This document shows positions 52,772 to 62,346 of a stretch of 64,000 nt of DNA, one piece after another. Numbering within the stretch: the first letter of the stretch is position 1; each line of letters starts with the position of its first letter. This DNA is from Pedobacter sp. Bi126 (GTDB lineage: Bacteria; Bacteroidota; Bacteroidia; Sphingobacteriales; Sphingobacteriaceae). The stretch spans positions 124,001-188,000 of the forward strand of contig NZ_CAKKMS010000002.1 in assembly GCF_918698245.1 (NCBI RefSeq), written 5' to 3'. The position numbers were made by a program, and so were the translations under genes. The notes below the pieces were generated by a model. That model worked only from the letters and a program-made list of their open reading frames with translations. It made no database searches and was not told the DNA's origin.

Positions 52772-53011
52772 ATGCACTTTGATGTATTTACCCGTCTAGA
52801 AACTCTAGACTATCTTATCAGGCTCAAGTGCACCGGCACCCCCAAGTTATTAGCCCGACGACTGTCAATTTCCGAACGATCGCTATACAATTTTTTGGAT
52901 TTGATGCGCAGTTTGGGCGCTCCGATCGTGTATTGTAAAGTTCGAAAGTCGTATTATTATGCAGAAGAAGGTATGCTCAATGTCCGCTTTACGCGTAAGG
53001 AACGGAAATAA
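52772..53011 (+). CDS. Small winged-helix DNA-binding protein (79 aa)
   Basis: The 79-residue protein has the layout of a single HTH (about 5-60): LETLDYLIRLKCTGTPKLLARRL, SISERSLYNFLDLMR and a wing SLGAPIVYCKVRKSYYY. It resembles the N-terminal HTH of WYL/DeoR-type regulators without the effector domain. It lies at the border of the Rhs locus and may regulate it; this is inference. Confidence 0.7.
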   Translation: MHFDVFTRLETLDYLIRLKCTGTPKLLARRLSISERSLYNFLDLMRSLGAPIVYCKVRKSYYYAEEGMLNVRFTRKERK

Positions 53012-53250
53012 TTACGAAATTCCATGTCAAGCAGTCAGCCTGTTATACCAAGGGTGGGTAAGAAAAACTTAATGCTTAAATTATTTTTTGCATTTAACGC
53101 ACGACTGCAGTGTTGTTGCAGTGGCACAATTTAGATTTGGTTTTAGGCAGGCAATGAATTGGAATACCTTGAAATAGTCAATGTGTCTATGGAACTGATC
53201 ATGCCAAGGCCAAATAATGTATATTATCCATCTTAATCTCTCAAACAATT

Positions 53251-56200
53251 ATGAACGGGACGACACTCACCCTAACGAAGAGATATCTGTTCTGCTTTCT
53301 CTCATTGATCCACATCGCCAGCATGCTGAAAGCCCAAGACATGCAGTCCCTCGTGCCACAAATTCCAACATCTCCCCAAGCTGAAGCTTTTAAGTTATAC
53401 GGGGACTATGCGATCAACTATTCAAACGGTACACCTGATATATCAGTTCCACTTTACGAGATCAATCACAGGGGCTTTAAGCTTCCGTTAAGTTTAAAGT
53501 ATAATGCCCAACCGCTTAGGCAGGGTTATAATTACGATGTTTTTGGCGCGGGTTGGGGTCTATCGATAAGTTCTTCGATATCAAGAACCGTTGAGTATGT
53601 GCCCGATGAAGCCAGAGACTTTAACCTCGACCTTCCATCAACAAATCAATATCTCCCATATTGTGCCCTTTGCTTAAAGGACTACAACTACGCGCGTGAC
53701 AAATTTAATGCGGTGCTACCGGACGGCTCCTCATTTGATTTCTTTATTGAGAATGTAAATAATGTGCCAAAAGCCGTTGTTAGCAACCGGCAGATGGTGG
53801 TCAATGTGGCGGCTTCCAACGCAGAGATACACTGGTTCACAGTGTTAGATGGAAAAGGCATTAAATACACTTTTTCACCTGCTGATTTTACTTATAGTGG
53901 ACCCTATACTACGTATGGTAATGTTTACGTTTCCTGGCAGCTCACACGCATCGATCTGCCTAACAGCACCGACCCGATCCTCTTTTCTTACGATTACCTG
54001 ATACAACCGCCTTCCGGCACCTGTGCAGAACCGAGCGTTACTATATCACATTCATATGTACATGATAGTTATGCAAACAATTTTGTAGACACGAAAACGG
54101 CGACAAGAGGAACAAATTATGTGCCTCACTACTATAAAATGAAACTGTTGTCGCAAATTAGCTACGGTACATCGGGAGACAACGTTATACAATTTTCTTA
54201 TCAAAACGCTTCAGGTGCCCAGTATAATTATATCGATAAGATCAAGGTATTTGAGAAAAACGCACTATTGAGAGAAATAGAGCTAGAGTTAGATGTACAA
54301 ACCTTGACCAATTCCTGCAATTCTACCCAGCGCGGCAGATTAGACCAGATCCTGATTAAGGGGGCTGATGCGTTAACGGTCCAAAAATACGAATGTACCT
54401 ATGAATCTGCCTACGGCCTGAACGGCACGGACCATTGGGGTTATCTTACACAGTACCCATCAGATATGCCTAACTTTTCCATTTTTACCGAGTGGAATCT
54501 GGCTGCTACGGGACATACTTATAGTGCGGCGATGTTTACCGCTGCACGGACTTCGCTTGACGTAAATTCTTTCTACAAGTTTAAATTTTCGAATTATCCT
54601 GTGAATGCGCGCCAGCCATCAGGCCCCGATCACCACGGCATACTCAAAAAGATAAAATATCCCACAGGTGGTTATACTGAATTTGTATACGAGAACCACA
54701 AGTTCTTGAGTTCCACTGACACTAATGGCGACTACATTCCAGATGGTCAGCCCAAAACACCTACCGCCGCCGCTGGATTTAGGATCAAAACTATTACCAA
54801 TTATGCTACCGATGGAATCATCGCCGGTCAAAAGCATTATCGGTACGGTAAAACGAATCATGAATATTATGGGGCGAGCTACGCCGGAAACAATGCCTAT
54901 ACTGGCCTTGGCATAGCTGTTGTGGATCCGAACGTACTAACATATATGAATTTTGCCGAGCGGGTAAATTTCTTCTCCGTTAAGAATTTAGTAGTGGGGC
55001 TAGATGGATATGGACAACGTACAGCATTTCTGAATCCCTACGAAAACAACCCTTATTCAGAGTGGGCATATGAGTCTACCTTCAGTCCCGCCAACTTTCA
55101 AAGGCTCCTCGACGGCAGGCAGCCGGTGGTATATGCCGAAGTAACAGAATTTGAAGGACCGTTAGACGAATATGCCAATGTGTATCCAAATGGAAAGACC
55201 ATTTATAGATATGATCTTGGGGAGAATGAATATCCTGGAGGTTTTTTCGAGCCACTAATGTACTACGGAAATAGGCTCGGAGCAGAAAGTAAGAAATATA
55301 AATACAACCGGCTTAAGGAAAAGGCCGATTACACTTTCGATACGCAGCTGCAAGAGTTTAAACTGATAAAAAAACAGCAGAATAAATGGTCTGAGTATGT
55401 CGCCTCTTCAATAGATTTTCAGTTTATGAATCTTCACCCTGTTGCATACACCCCCCAATATTTTACCGTTGCCAGTCTATTTACCAACAAATACCAACTT
55501 ATTGGGCAGGCAACACTGAGCAGCCAAGTCACTACCGAATATATGCCTACGGGCGAAACGAGCTCTACAATTGAAGAATTTAAATACAATAATAGGGAGC
55601 AACTATCAGCTAAGAGGATAAAAACCAACGATTACAAATGGATGGATGAAACATACATCTATCCTGGATTTTCCGCCAACGTCGGCACCTCAGTCGTAGA
55701 GCAGGATATGATGACAAAAAACATCATTTCACCCATTATAGAGAAACATACTACGGTAGTAGATTCGGCGATGCAAACGCAGACTTTCGTGAGGTCGGTG
55801 AAAACAGACTTTGCTAAGTTTGGAGCAGCACAGACCATCCTTCCATCGAAAATGTATGAGTTGGAAGTTACACCAACGGGATCTCAATATGTGACGAGAA
55901 ACGAAATAACGAAATATTCGGTCAACGGTAATCCGCAAGAAGTTTTGGCGCGCAACGCGGTAAAGACGGCTTATCTGTGGGGCTATGATGATCGGTATAT
56001 GATCGCCGAAGTAAGGAATGCTTCGCAAAATGAAGTTTTTCTAGCGAATTTTGAAGCGCTCGGAGAGTGGGATGGCGGTTTGACTACGTACGATAGCGCT
56101 ACAAAACGTACCGGTAAAGCCAGCGGCAGAATCGATAAGCCAGACGCTGGAGAACAGGTTTCTCACAGTAATACCTGGTTAAATATATCACTCGCTGGAA

Positions 56201-56679
56201 CTAAAAAATTCAGGTATTCAGGCTGGATCTATAGCAATGGGCCATCCGCTCAAATTTTTCTTTTCATGAAAAGGACTGGCGAAACAGGTTATTTTTCTTA
56301 TATAGACAATGTCTCTACCGATGTAACTGGAAAATGGATTTATCTTGAAAAGGAGTTTGAGGTGCCTGCTGACGTTGTGCAGCTGGGCATCAGAGTTGAC
56401 AATAATGGTGGGGGCTCTGTCTGGTTCGATGATATCAGGTTACATCCGGCAGAGGCATTAATGAGCAGCTATACGTATGATCCCCTGGTTGGAGTAACTA
56501 GCCAAAGCGATGCCAATGGACGACCAAGCATTTATGAGTATGACAGTTTCCAGCGGCTAAAAGTAGTGCGGGACCAGAACGGAGATATCGTGAAAAGTTA
56601 CTGCTACAACTATGCAGGACAGTTAACGGATTGCAACGGTTATAATACTAGTGTGGCTCCGACTGCCAGTTCACATTGA
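53251..56679 (+). CDS. Secreted YD/Rhs-related protein with lectin-like domain
   Basis: The 1142-residue protein has a signal peptide (ends LKAQ), then an N-terminal beta-rich region with GDYAINYSNGTPDISVPLYE and GWGLSISSSISR, typical of Rhs-associated shell proteins of Bacteroidota. Residues about 925-1065 look like a carbohydrate-binding module (NNGGGSVWFDDIRL). The C-terminus has YD-type repeats (YEYDSFQRLKVVRDQNGD, YCYNYAGQLTDC). There is no toxin tip. It stops 39 nt before the Rhs protein and is probably its shell or carrier subunit in the same transcript. Confidence 0.75.
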   Translation: MNGTTLTLTKRYLFCFLSLIHIASMLKAQDMQSLVPQIPTSPQAEAFKLYGDYAINYSNGTPDISVPLYEINHRGFKLPLSLKYNAQPLRQGYNYDVFGAGWGLSISSSISRTVEYVPDEARDFNLDLPSTNQYLPYCALCLKDYNYARDKFNAVLPDGSSFDFFIENVNNVPKAVVSNRQMVVNVAASNAEIHWFTVLDGKGIKYTFSPADFTYSGPYTTYGNVYVSWQLTRIDLPNSTDPILFSYDYLIQPPSGTCAEPSVTISHSYVHDSYANNFVDTKTATRGTNYVPHYYKMKLLSQISYGTSGDNVIQFSYQNASGAQYNYIDKIKVFEKNALLREIELELDVQTLTNSCNSTQRGRLDQILIKGADALTVQKYECTYESAYGLNGTDHWGYLTQYPSDMPNFSIFTEWNLAATGHTYSAAMFTAARTSLDVNSFYKFKFSNYPVNARQPSGPDHHGILKKIKYPTGGYTEFVYENHKFLSSTDTNGDYIPDGQPKTPTAAAGFRIKTITNYATDGIIAGQKHYRYGKTNHEYYGASYAGNNAYTGLGIAVVDPNVLTYMNFAERVNFFSVKNLVVGLDGYGQRTAFLNPYENNPYSEWAYESTFSPANFQRLLDGRQPVVYAEVTEFEGPLDEYANVYPNGKTIYRYDLGENEYPGGFFEPLMYYGNRLGAESKKYKYNRLKEKADYTFDTQLQEFKLIKKQQNKWSEYVASSIDFQFMNLHPVAYTPQYFTVASLFTNKYQLIGQATLSSQVTTEYMPTGETSSTIEEFKYNNREQLSAKRIKTNDYKWMDETYIYPGFSANVGTSVVEQDMMTKNIISPIIEKHTTVVDSAMQTQTFVRSVKTDFAKFGAAQTILPSKMYELEVTPTGSQYVTRNEITKYSVNGNPQEVLARNAVKTAYLWGYDDRYMIAEVRNASQNEVFLANFEALGEWDGGLTTYDSATKRTGKASGRIDKPDAGEQVSHSNTWLNISLAGTKKFRYSGWIYSNGPSAQIFLFMKRTGETGYFSYIDNVSTDVTGKWIYLEKEFEVPADVVQLGIRVDNNGGGSVWFDDIRLHPAEALMSSYTYDPLVGVTSQSDANGRPSIYEYDSFQRLKVVRDQNGDIVKSYCYNYAGQLTDCNGYNTSVAPTASSH

Positions 56680-56718
56680 CCGTTTCTTGATGATCTATTA
56701 ACCTCTTAAGCACATCCA

Positions 56719-59700
56719 ATGAAAAGACCTCTTCTTTATATATATACGCTATGCTTCCTGCATCTTGGGGCAAAAGCACAGGCGCCGACGTCATCGCGTA
56801 ACTACGTGGTGGAAACGATTGTAAAAACTGCCGGCAAAAAAACTGTAACATCACTTTCGAGCCTTCCCGTTGAGAGTGCCAATCGTAATATTAGGTATAT
56901 GGACGGTCTCGGTAGACCAATCCAAACTATTGGATGGCAGGCTAGTCCAACTAAAAAAGACGTCATCAGCTTCCAAGTATACGATAATATGGGCCGCGAA
57001 ACGCAAAAGTATCTGCCTTATGCAGAACAAAGCGGAAACGATGGTAGCTACAGGTCTACGGCATCAACGAATCAAGCTGCATTTTACAGTACCTCTGGTT
57101 GGGATCCGAATGTTATTAAAACCGCTTATCCTTACAACAGTACAATAGTTGAGGCATCTCCATTAGAAAGAATTTTAGAGCAGGGCGGTACAGGTGGCGT
57201 ATGGCAACCACAAACTTTTGGCCCTACCGGATCTGGACATACGGTGAAGTTGGAGTATAGTGCCAATACTGCTGATGATAATATACGTACGTGGGGGTTT
57301 TCGCCCGATGGTTCGGTTATCGGAGTAGGAGCTAGCCTTTCGCCCGGGGCGGCGATCAAAACAAGCTCGAAGGACGAGAACTGGGTGTCGGGGAAAGCAG
57401 GTACGATTGATGAATTTAAAGATAAGCTAGGTCGGGTGTTCTTAAAGCGGGTATGGGAGACGGAGAGCAAAAAGTTAGATACGTATTACTGTTATGACGA
57501 TCGAGGGCGGTTGCGATATGTAATGCCGCCCGCAGTGAACGAGTCTGGCCTACATTTCAAAAACTTCTTCTATTTAGTAGATACTGAGCCCAATGTCGAT
57601 CTGATCTATATCTATGAGTATGACCAGCGCGACCGGATCATCCGAAAGAAAATTCCCGGCAAGGGCTGGGAGGAAGTAATCTACAATCCGCTGGATCAAG
57701 TTGTTTTTACTCAGGATGCCGTGCAGCGGGACGGCGCGACCAGGAGCTTCATCAAATATGATGCACTGGGCCGAACGGTGATGACGGGCATAGAGATCGG
57801 CCAACATGGAACACGTGCCGAAGTGCAGACCACAGTGAATACCCTTGTTCCATATTGGGAGACACGAGACAATACAGCGGCAAATTACCATGGGTATAAT
57901 AACCTGAGCTGCCCATCATTTTTGCCTAACCTTCAGCCCCATTTGGTAAATTACTACGACGACTACAATATCCCGGGCATTCCCTACCAGCCATCGGGCT
58001 ACAGCACGATGCTGCGCGGGATGCCGACCGCAACCAAGATAAAAGTGCTTGGTAGTACCGATAAATGGCTGTGGACAGTTTTTTGTTATGACGACATGGG
58101 CAGGATTGTGCATACATGGACACAGAACAATGTCGATGGCATAGACATCATTGATAATGCCTATAATTTTGCAGGAGAACTTACAGCAGTTACCAGAACA
58201 CACGTTGACGGTGCGCTAACGCCTCATACTACTATTATTGAGAATACCTTTACCAACGATCATATCGGCAGGAAATTGACAACCACTTCGAATATCAATA
58301 AACAAGGAGCAGTAGTGTTGAACAAACTTGAGTACAATGAGATTGGGCAGCTTAAGAAAAAGAGCCTGCATGGCAGTGTCGCCCCAAGCGATGCGAATGT
58401 GGTTCTCGGCAGTACAGATGCCTTGTCTGGTGGCCAGTCTCGCACTATAACGGCCTCGACCAGCATTACCTTATCGGAGGGCTTTGCTGCGGCCCAAGGA
58501 AGCACCTTCGTGGCTCAGATCTCGTCCGGGGCGTTCATGCAGGAGACAACATTTGGATACAACGAACGGGGATGGCTCAGAACCAGCAGTTCGAACGAAT
58601 TTAACTTAGAACTGAAGTATGAAGATGGAACATATCCGCAATATAACGGCAACATCAGCAACCAGCGTTGGGGCAGTGGCCTCGCCAATGTTTTTACCTA
58701 CCAATACGACAAGCTGAACAGATTGGTAAACGGTTCAACAACAGCTGGATCGTTTACCATGAGCGAAATCGTTAGCTATGATGAGATGGGCAATATTGCC
58801 AGCCTGACCAGGACTGATGGAGCCTTGACAAAGACGGGAACATATAATTATAATGGGTACCAGCTGGTGAATATCTCTGGCGGGCAGCTTGCCACAGGGC
58901 AATATGCATACGATGTGAACGGCAATGCGACCACCGACGGGCGTACGGGAGCGGGACTAAGCTACAACTACCTTAACCTTCCGCAAACGGCCACGATCGG
59001 CAGCACCGTGGTTGCCTATACCTATAACTCCATGGGGCAGAAGCTTAAGAAGGTGAGCACCGCCACCGGAACTACAGATTATGTGGGCGGTATACACTAT
59101 ACTAACGGGACGATAGATTTTATCCAGACTGAGGAGGGCAGGGCGCTGAACAACGGCGGCACCTACAGCTACCAGTACGATCTGACCGACCACCTTGGAA
59201 ATGTGCGATATAGTTTCGATATTTATGCAGGAGCCGTAAGGAAACTGCAGGAAGACAACTATTTTGCTTTTGGAAAAAGGAGCCCTGCTTACGGAGGTGG
59301 TAATAAATATCTTTACAACGGCAAAGAGGAACAGGAAGAACTAGATGTTTACGACTACGGGGCAAGGTTCTATGATCCAGTGATAGGAAGATGGAATGTG
59401 GTGGATCCGATGGCGGAAACGTCCAGACGGTTCTCTCCATATGTGTATGGAAATAACAACCCTATCAGGTTTGTTGATCCTGATGGAATGCAAACTACAG
59501 ATGCTTATGGAAATGTGAGTTCTGATAATGCAGAAGAAGCTCAGGCTATGGTTCGACAATTACAAAGTCAATATTCTTCGTCTAGTCAACAACAGGATCC
59601 ACCCAATAAAAAGAAGCAGGACCCATTTGATTCGGAGACGTTGCTAAAGAAAGCCCCTCGCATTAATAAAGTAACCAGTTGGTATGGAAGGCTTTGGAAT

Positions 59701-60135
59701 AGCCTTAATGGAGGAAGGGATTATGAGGGGATAAACTATGATAATGATGGTAACCCTGTTCATCTGTCCTATATTAAATTTGAGATCAATCCTCCTTTTG
59801 GGCCAAAAGGAAGTTTATCTCTTTTATCTCAGTTATCTGTAGAAGAAAAATTAGCTGGTTATTTACTAAATGCTGAACATGCCGTTGGAGCAAGCAAAGC
59901 AAAATGGTTTCAACAAGCACTGGGTTATACTCAAGCAAATTCAGCGGGATTAGCGAAACAATTAGTGTTCGATTCTGGTAAAGCTGTTCAAACCGCTGTA
60001 ACCCAATATGGAACTAAGTTTAATCAAGTTATAAAAGTTACTGGGGCCAATGGACGAACAATTGAAGTTATGACAGCTTGGATTAAAAATAATGATAATG
60101 TTGTTAGATTAATTACAGCATTTCCAGTTAAATAG
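56719..60135 (+). CDS. Rhs polymorphic toxin with DUF6443 N-terminus and DUF6883 toxin tip
   Basis: The 1138-residue protein has a signal peptide (ends GAKAQ), a DUF6443 region (about 28-170), YD repeats across the middle, and the Rhs core signature at 879-924 ([14 protein letters not shown]...[11 protein letters not shown]). After the core comes a 214-residue tip; its last 100 residues (1039-1138; LLNAEHAVGASKAKWF, NGRTIEVMTAWI) resemble DUF6883, a polymorphic-toxin domain. The tip is AT-richer than the core. It is followed after 17 nt by a DUF4926 protein, its likely immunity partner. Delivery is probably by secretion rather than T6SS, because of the signal peptide. Confidence 0.85.
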   Translation: MKRPLLYIYTLCFLHLGAKAQAPTSSRNYVVETIVKTAGKKTVTSLSSLPVESANRNIRYMDGLGRPIQTIGWQASPTKKDVISFQVYDNMGRETQKYLPYAEQSGNDGSYRSTASTNQAAFYSTSGWDPNVIKTAYPYNSTIVEASPLERILEQGGTGGVWQPQTFGPTGSGHTVKLEYSANTADDNIRTWGFSPDGSVIGVGASLSPGAAIKTSSKDENWVSGKAGTIDEFKDKLGRVFLKRVWETESKKLDTYYCYDDRGRLRYVMPPAVNESGLHFKNFFYLVDTEPNVDLIYIYEYDQRDRIIRKKIPGKGWEEVIYNPLDQVVFTQDAVQRDGATRSFIKYDALGRTVMTGIEIGQHGTRAEVQTTVNTLVPYWETRDNTAANYHGYNNLSCPSFLPNLQPHLVNYYDDYNIPGIPYQPSGYSTMLRGMPTATKIKVLGSTDKWLWTVFCYDDMGRIVHTWTQNNVDGIDIIDNAYNFAGELTAVTRTHVDGALTPHTTIIENTFTNDHIGRKLTTTSNINKQGAVVLNKLEYNEIGQLKKKSLHGSVAPSDANVVLGSTDALSGGQSRTITASTSITLSEGFAAAQGSTFVAQISSGAFMQETTFGYNERGWLRTSSSNEFNLELKYEDGTYPQYNGNISNQRWGSGLANVFTYQYDKLNRLVNGSTTAGSFTMSEIVSYDEMGNIASLTRTDGALTKTGTYNYNGYQLVNISGGQLATGQYAYDVNGNATTDGRTGAGLSYNYLNLPQTATIGSTVVAYTYNSMGQKLKKVSTATGTTDYVGGIHYTNGTIDFIQTEEGRALNNGGTYSYQYDLTDHLGNVRYSFDIYAGAVRKLQEDNYFAFGKRSPAYGGGNKYLYNGKEEQEELDVYDYGARFYDPVIGRWNVVDPMAETSRRFSPYVYGNNNPIRFVDPDGMQTTDAYGNVSSDNAEEAQAMVRQLQSQYSSSSQQQDPPNKKKQDPFDSETLLKKAPRINKVTSWYGRLWNSLNGGRDYEGINYDNDGNPVHLSYIKFEINPPFGPKGSLSLLSQLSVEEKLAGYLLNAEHAVGASKAKWFQQALGYTQANSAGLAKQLVFDSGKAVQTAVTQYGTKFNQVIKVTGANGRTIEVMTAWIKNNDNVVRLITAFPVK
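59353..59490 (+). repeat. Rhs-core segment, copy 1 (in the complete Rhs gene)
   Basis: A 138-nt segment encoding DYGARFYDP...DPDGM. It recurs in frame at 60383-60520 and 61523-61660 ahead of the two orphan tips. The first 40 nt after GAC (59356-59395) are identical in copies 1 and 2, enough to allow recombination. Confidence 0.85.
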
Positions 60136-60152
60136 GTAATTCTCACGAAAAT

Positions 60153-60344
60153 ATGATAAAGGAATATGATATTGTAAAGTCTTTAAAGTCTTTAAATGAT
60201 AAGGTCTTCAAAGGATGTAGAGGCACTGTTCTAATTATTTACTCCGATTTTCCTTCGACTTTCGAAGTAGAGTTTGTTGATGAAATGAATGAAACTTTAG
60301 ATGTCTTAACGGTTAAAGCGAATGATGTAATTAAAATCGAGTAA
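60153..60344 (+). CDS. DUF4926 protein, probable immunity protein to the DUF6883 toxin
   Basis: The 63-residue protein has IKEYDIVKSLKSL, GCRGTVLIIYSD and FEVEFVDEMNETLDVLTV, matching the DUF4926 family of small proteins often coded beside polymorphic toxins. It starts 17 nt after the toxin gene. It should bind and block the toxin in the cytoplasm of the producer; the pairing is inference from position and family. Confidence 0.75.
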   Translation: MIKEYDIVKSLKSLNDKVFKGCRGTVLIIYSDFPSTFEVEFVDEMNETLDVLTVKANDVIKIE

Positions 60345-60382
60345 CTAAGCTGGCACATGTTTCGCGTGTGAGAAAAGAATAA

Positions 60383-60520
60383 GATTACGGGGCAAGGTTC
60401 TATGATCCAGTGATAGGAAGATGGAGTGCGGTTGATCCGCTTGCCGAGCTGGGCAGGAGATGGTCTCCGTACGTTTACGCGATGAACAATCCCATCCGCT
60501 ATATCGACCCTGACGGAATG
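60383..60520 (+). repeat. Rhs-core segment, copy 2 (start of orphan tip 1)
   Basis: This is homologous to 59353-59490, starting with GATTAC and in frame with the downstream toxin. The preceding codon (60380-60382) is a TAA stop, so the segment has no link to any upstream protein. Confidence 0.85.
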
Positions 60521-61198
60521 TGGGCAGTCGATACTAAAGGGCATGAGGTGATTACCGATCCAGATGAGATTGAGGCCATATTGAGGCCGCTGAAGATTGC
60601 TGCGGCTGTGGAGGGGGATGAGGAAGACGAAGGAGGTTCAGAAAATAGATGGGCTTCAAAAGGAGGCTTCTTTGTTCATCAAACAGCTAATAAAAATGCT
60701 GTCTATAGAAAAGGAAGGCCAAAAAATATCAACGAAGCGAAAGCAAATGTTTGGGCATTAGAGGCACTTGACAGAGCAACTGTTTACGCAGATGGTGATG
60801 AGTTTCAGATAGGTGCATACTCTTATAGGCATGGCATGAGAAATAACGGGGAAACTATTGAACAAGCGATGGCAAAAGCCGATAATTTTGTTAGGTCACA
60901 GTTTACAAAGGCAAAGACCTTGCTCAAAGAAGGAAAGATAGCGGAAGCTTATTTTGAGTTCGGTGTCGGCCTGCATACGTTACAAGATGCTACGTCCCCA
61001 GCTCATGGCGGGTTTCAGCAGTGGGATGGAAAAGAAACTGTCTGGCAACAAGTTACTCATGTACAAAAAGAAATGATATATCCTGGAAAGCAAAGTAATC
61101 TTCAGAATATAACAAATATTTATTTAGCATGGTTTCAGAACAGTAACTCTCCCCTTCCCAAAACCAATTTATTTAAAAACATAAGAACTGATAAATGA
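60410..61198 (+). CDS. Orphan Rhs tip with Zn-dependent phospholipase C-like toxin domain
   Basis: The 262-residue frame starts at GTG, but its coding homology runs back to 60383, so it is a displaced Rhs C-terminus with no signal peptide or start of its own. After the core (1-37) and an acidic linker (about 38-80), the toxin part has His189-x3-Asp193-x5-His199 in [15 protein letters not shown]. The spacing equals the zinc-ligand motif of Zn-phospholipase C/S1-P1 nuclease folds. An upstream YRHGM (139-143) adds a likely His ligand. It overlaps the next gene by 4 nt (ATGA). It is probably silent unless recombined onto the complete Rhs gene. Confidence 0.75.
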   Translation: MIGRWSAVDPLAELGRRWSPYVYAMNNPIRYIDPDGMWAVDTKGHEVITDPDEIEAILRPLKIAAAVEGDEEDEGGSENRWASKGGFFVHQTANKNAVYRKGRPKNINEAKANVWALEALDRATVYADGDEFQIGAYSYRHGMRNNGETIEQAMAKADNFVRSQFTKAKTLLKEGKIAEAYFEFGVGLHTLQDATSPAHGGFQQWDGKETVWQQVTHVQKEMIYPGKQSNLQNITNIYLAWFQNSNSPLPKTNLFKNIRTDK

Positions 61199-61509
61199 AA
61201 GAGATAATTATACTAATTGGATTGTACCTAGTCTTTTTAATCCTGTCGGTTTTTTTTAAAAAAGTCTTACTAAAAATAAACATTTTATGGTCTATTTTAT
61301 TTCTTCCAGCCTATCTGATAGGCATCTATTTTTATATCGATTGGTTGATTAATATTCATCAAATTCTCCGAGAGAAACATATTCATCTTGAGTTTGGGCA
61401 TGCCGAAATATTATTGTTGGAATTGGGGCTCGCCTGTTACGCTACTGCAATATTTATTATAATTAATGTTTTGTATGGCAAATATAGGATAAGAAAAAAA
61501 ACTAGCTGA
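61195..61509 (+). CDS. Membrane protein, probable immunity to the phospholipase-like tip
   Basis: The 104-residue protein has three membrane segments (about 4-20, 29-50, 75-95) and a basic C-terminus (RIRKKTS). The ATG overlaps the toxin stop codon (ATGA), the typical arrangement for toxin and immunity pairs. A membrane location suits protection against a lipid-acting toxin. No known immunity family was recognised. Confidence 0.7.
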   Translation: MKEIIILIGLYLVFLILSVFFKKVLLKINILWSILFLPAYLIGIYFYIDWLINIHQILREKHIHLEFGHAEILLLELGLACYATAIFIIINVLYGKYRIRKKTS

Positions 61510-61522
61510 TTGTTTATTACTC

Positions 61523-61660
61523 AGATACGGAGCAAGGTTCTACGATCCGGTAATTGACAGGTGGAGCGCCGTGGATCCGCTTGCGGAATTGGGCAGGAGA
61601 TGGTCGCCGCACGTGTACGCATTGAACAACCCCGTTCGTTTTGTAGATCCAGACGGAATG
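61523..61660 (+). repeat. Rhs-core segment, copy 3 (start of orphan tip 2)
   Basis: This is a more diverged copy of the 59353-59490 segment, with 138 nt in frame ([14 protein letters not shown]). Copies 2 and 3 also share the following linker (GHDVITDP, then LRPLKIAAA), so they derive from the same Rhs lineage. Confidence 0.85.
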
Positions 61661-62346
61661 TGGTCGGTTGATGCAAACGGGCATGATGTGATCACCGATC
61701 CAGAGAAATTGAGGCCATATTAAGGCCGCTGAAGATTGCTGCGGCCGCACAGGATGATGACAAACCGGATAAGCCTAAAATTATAAGTAGGAAAGCTTGG
61801 GGTGCAAAGGCACCAATTACTACGGGAGGTCGTAAATGGGACAAAGTAAATGTAAATCTATCAGTTTATTACAATCAGATCACAATACATCATTCAGGAA
61901 ACGGGGACAATTTCATGAACATAAAAGATCTTCAAGATAAAGAACAGGCAGATAAGTATGCCGATATTCCCTACCATTTTGCCATCGACAAGGATGGAAA
62001 AATATATGAGGGACGTCCAATAAACATTAAGGGCTCTCATGTAGATAATGGCAATACTGGGAATATTGGTATTGTGTTAATGGTCGATTTAGACACGAAA
62101 GACGCGGGACTGTCGCTAGTCGAACGTTATGCGGAAGAGTTCATGGGAGATGGGGAGGCAACTGATCCAATGATAGAATCATTATTTCAGCTATCCAGGT
62201 ATCTCAAATCAGAATATGGCATCAAATATCTTGGTGGCCATCAAGAGTTTTTGCCCGCTAGGCCATGCCCTGGGAACATTGGGATGGAATGGGTAGAGAA
62301 AATCAGACAAACGCTGAAAATGCAAAAGCCGACCGAAATCAAATGA
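61523..62346 (+). pseudogene. Orphan Rhs tip with peptidoglycan amidase toxin domain, frameshifted
   Basis: The core segment reads [13 protein letters not shown]...DPDGMW in one frame and then hits TAA near 61732. The rest continues in the preceding frame with [14 protein letters not shown], the same linker as orphan tip 1, and then an Amidase_2/PGRP domain: SRKAWGAKAP, ITIHHSGNG (His ligand), KGSHVDNG (His) and LPARPCPGN (Cys). One nucleotide is missing at about 61703-61705 (GAG-AAA where GAN-GAA is expected). The amidase would cut peptidoglycan between muramic acid and Ala. The part from the ATG at 61915 alone remains open. Confidence 0.8.

Noticed and set aside
52645..52782. A 45-codon frame starting MKKTKISNLIAVV, with a signal-like start
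   Set aside because: It overlaps the start of the HTH gene, lacks a promoter or conserved feature, and the putative cleavage region is weak.
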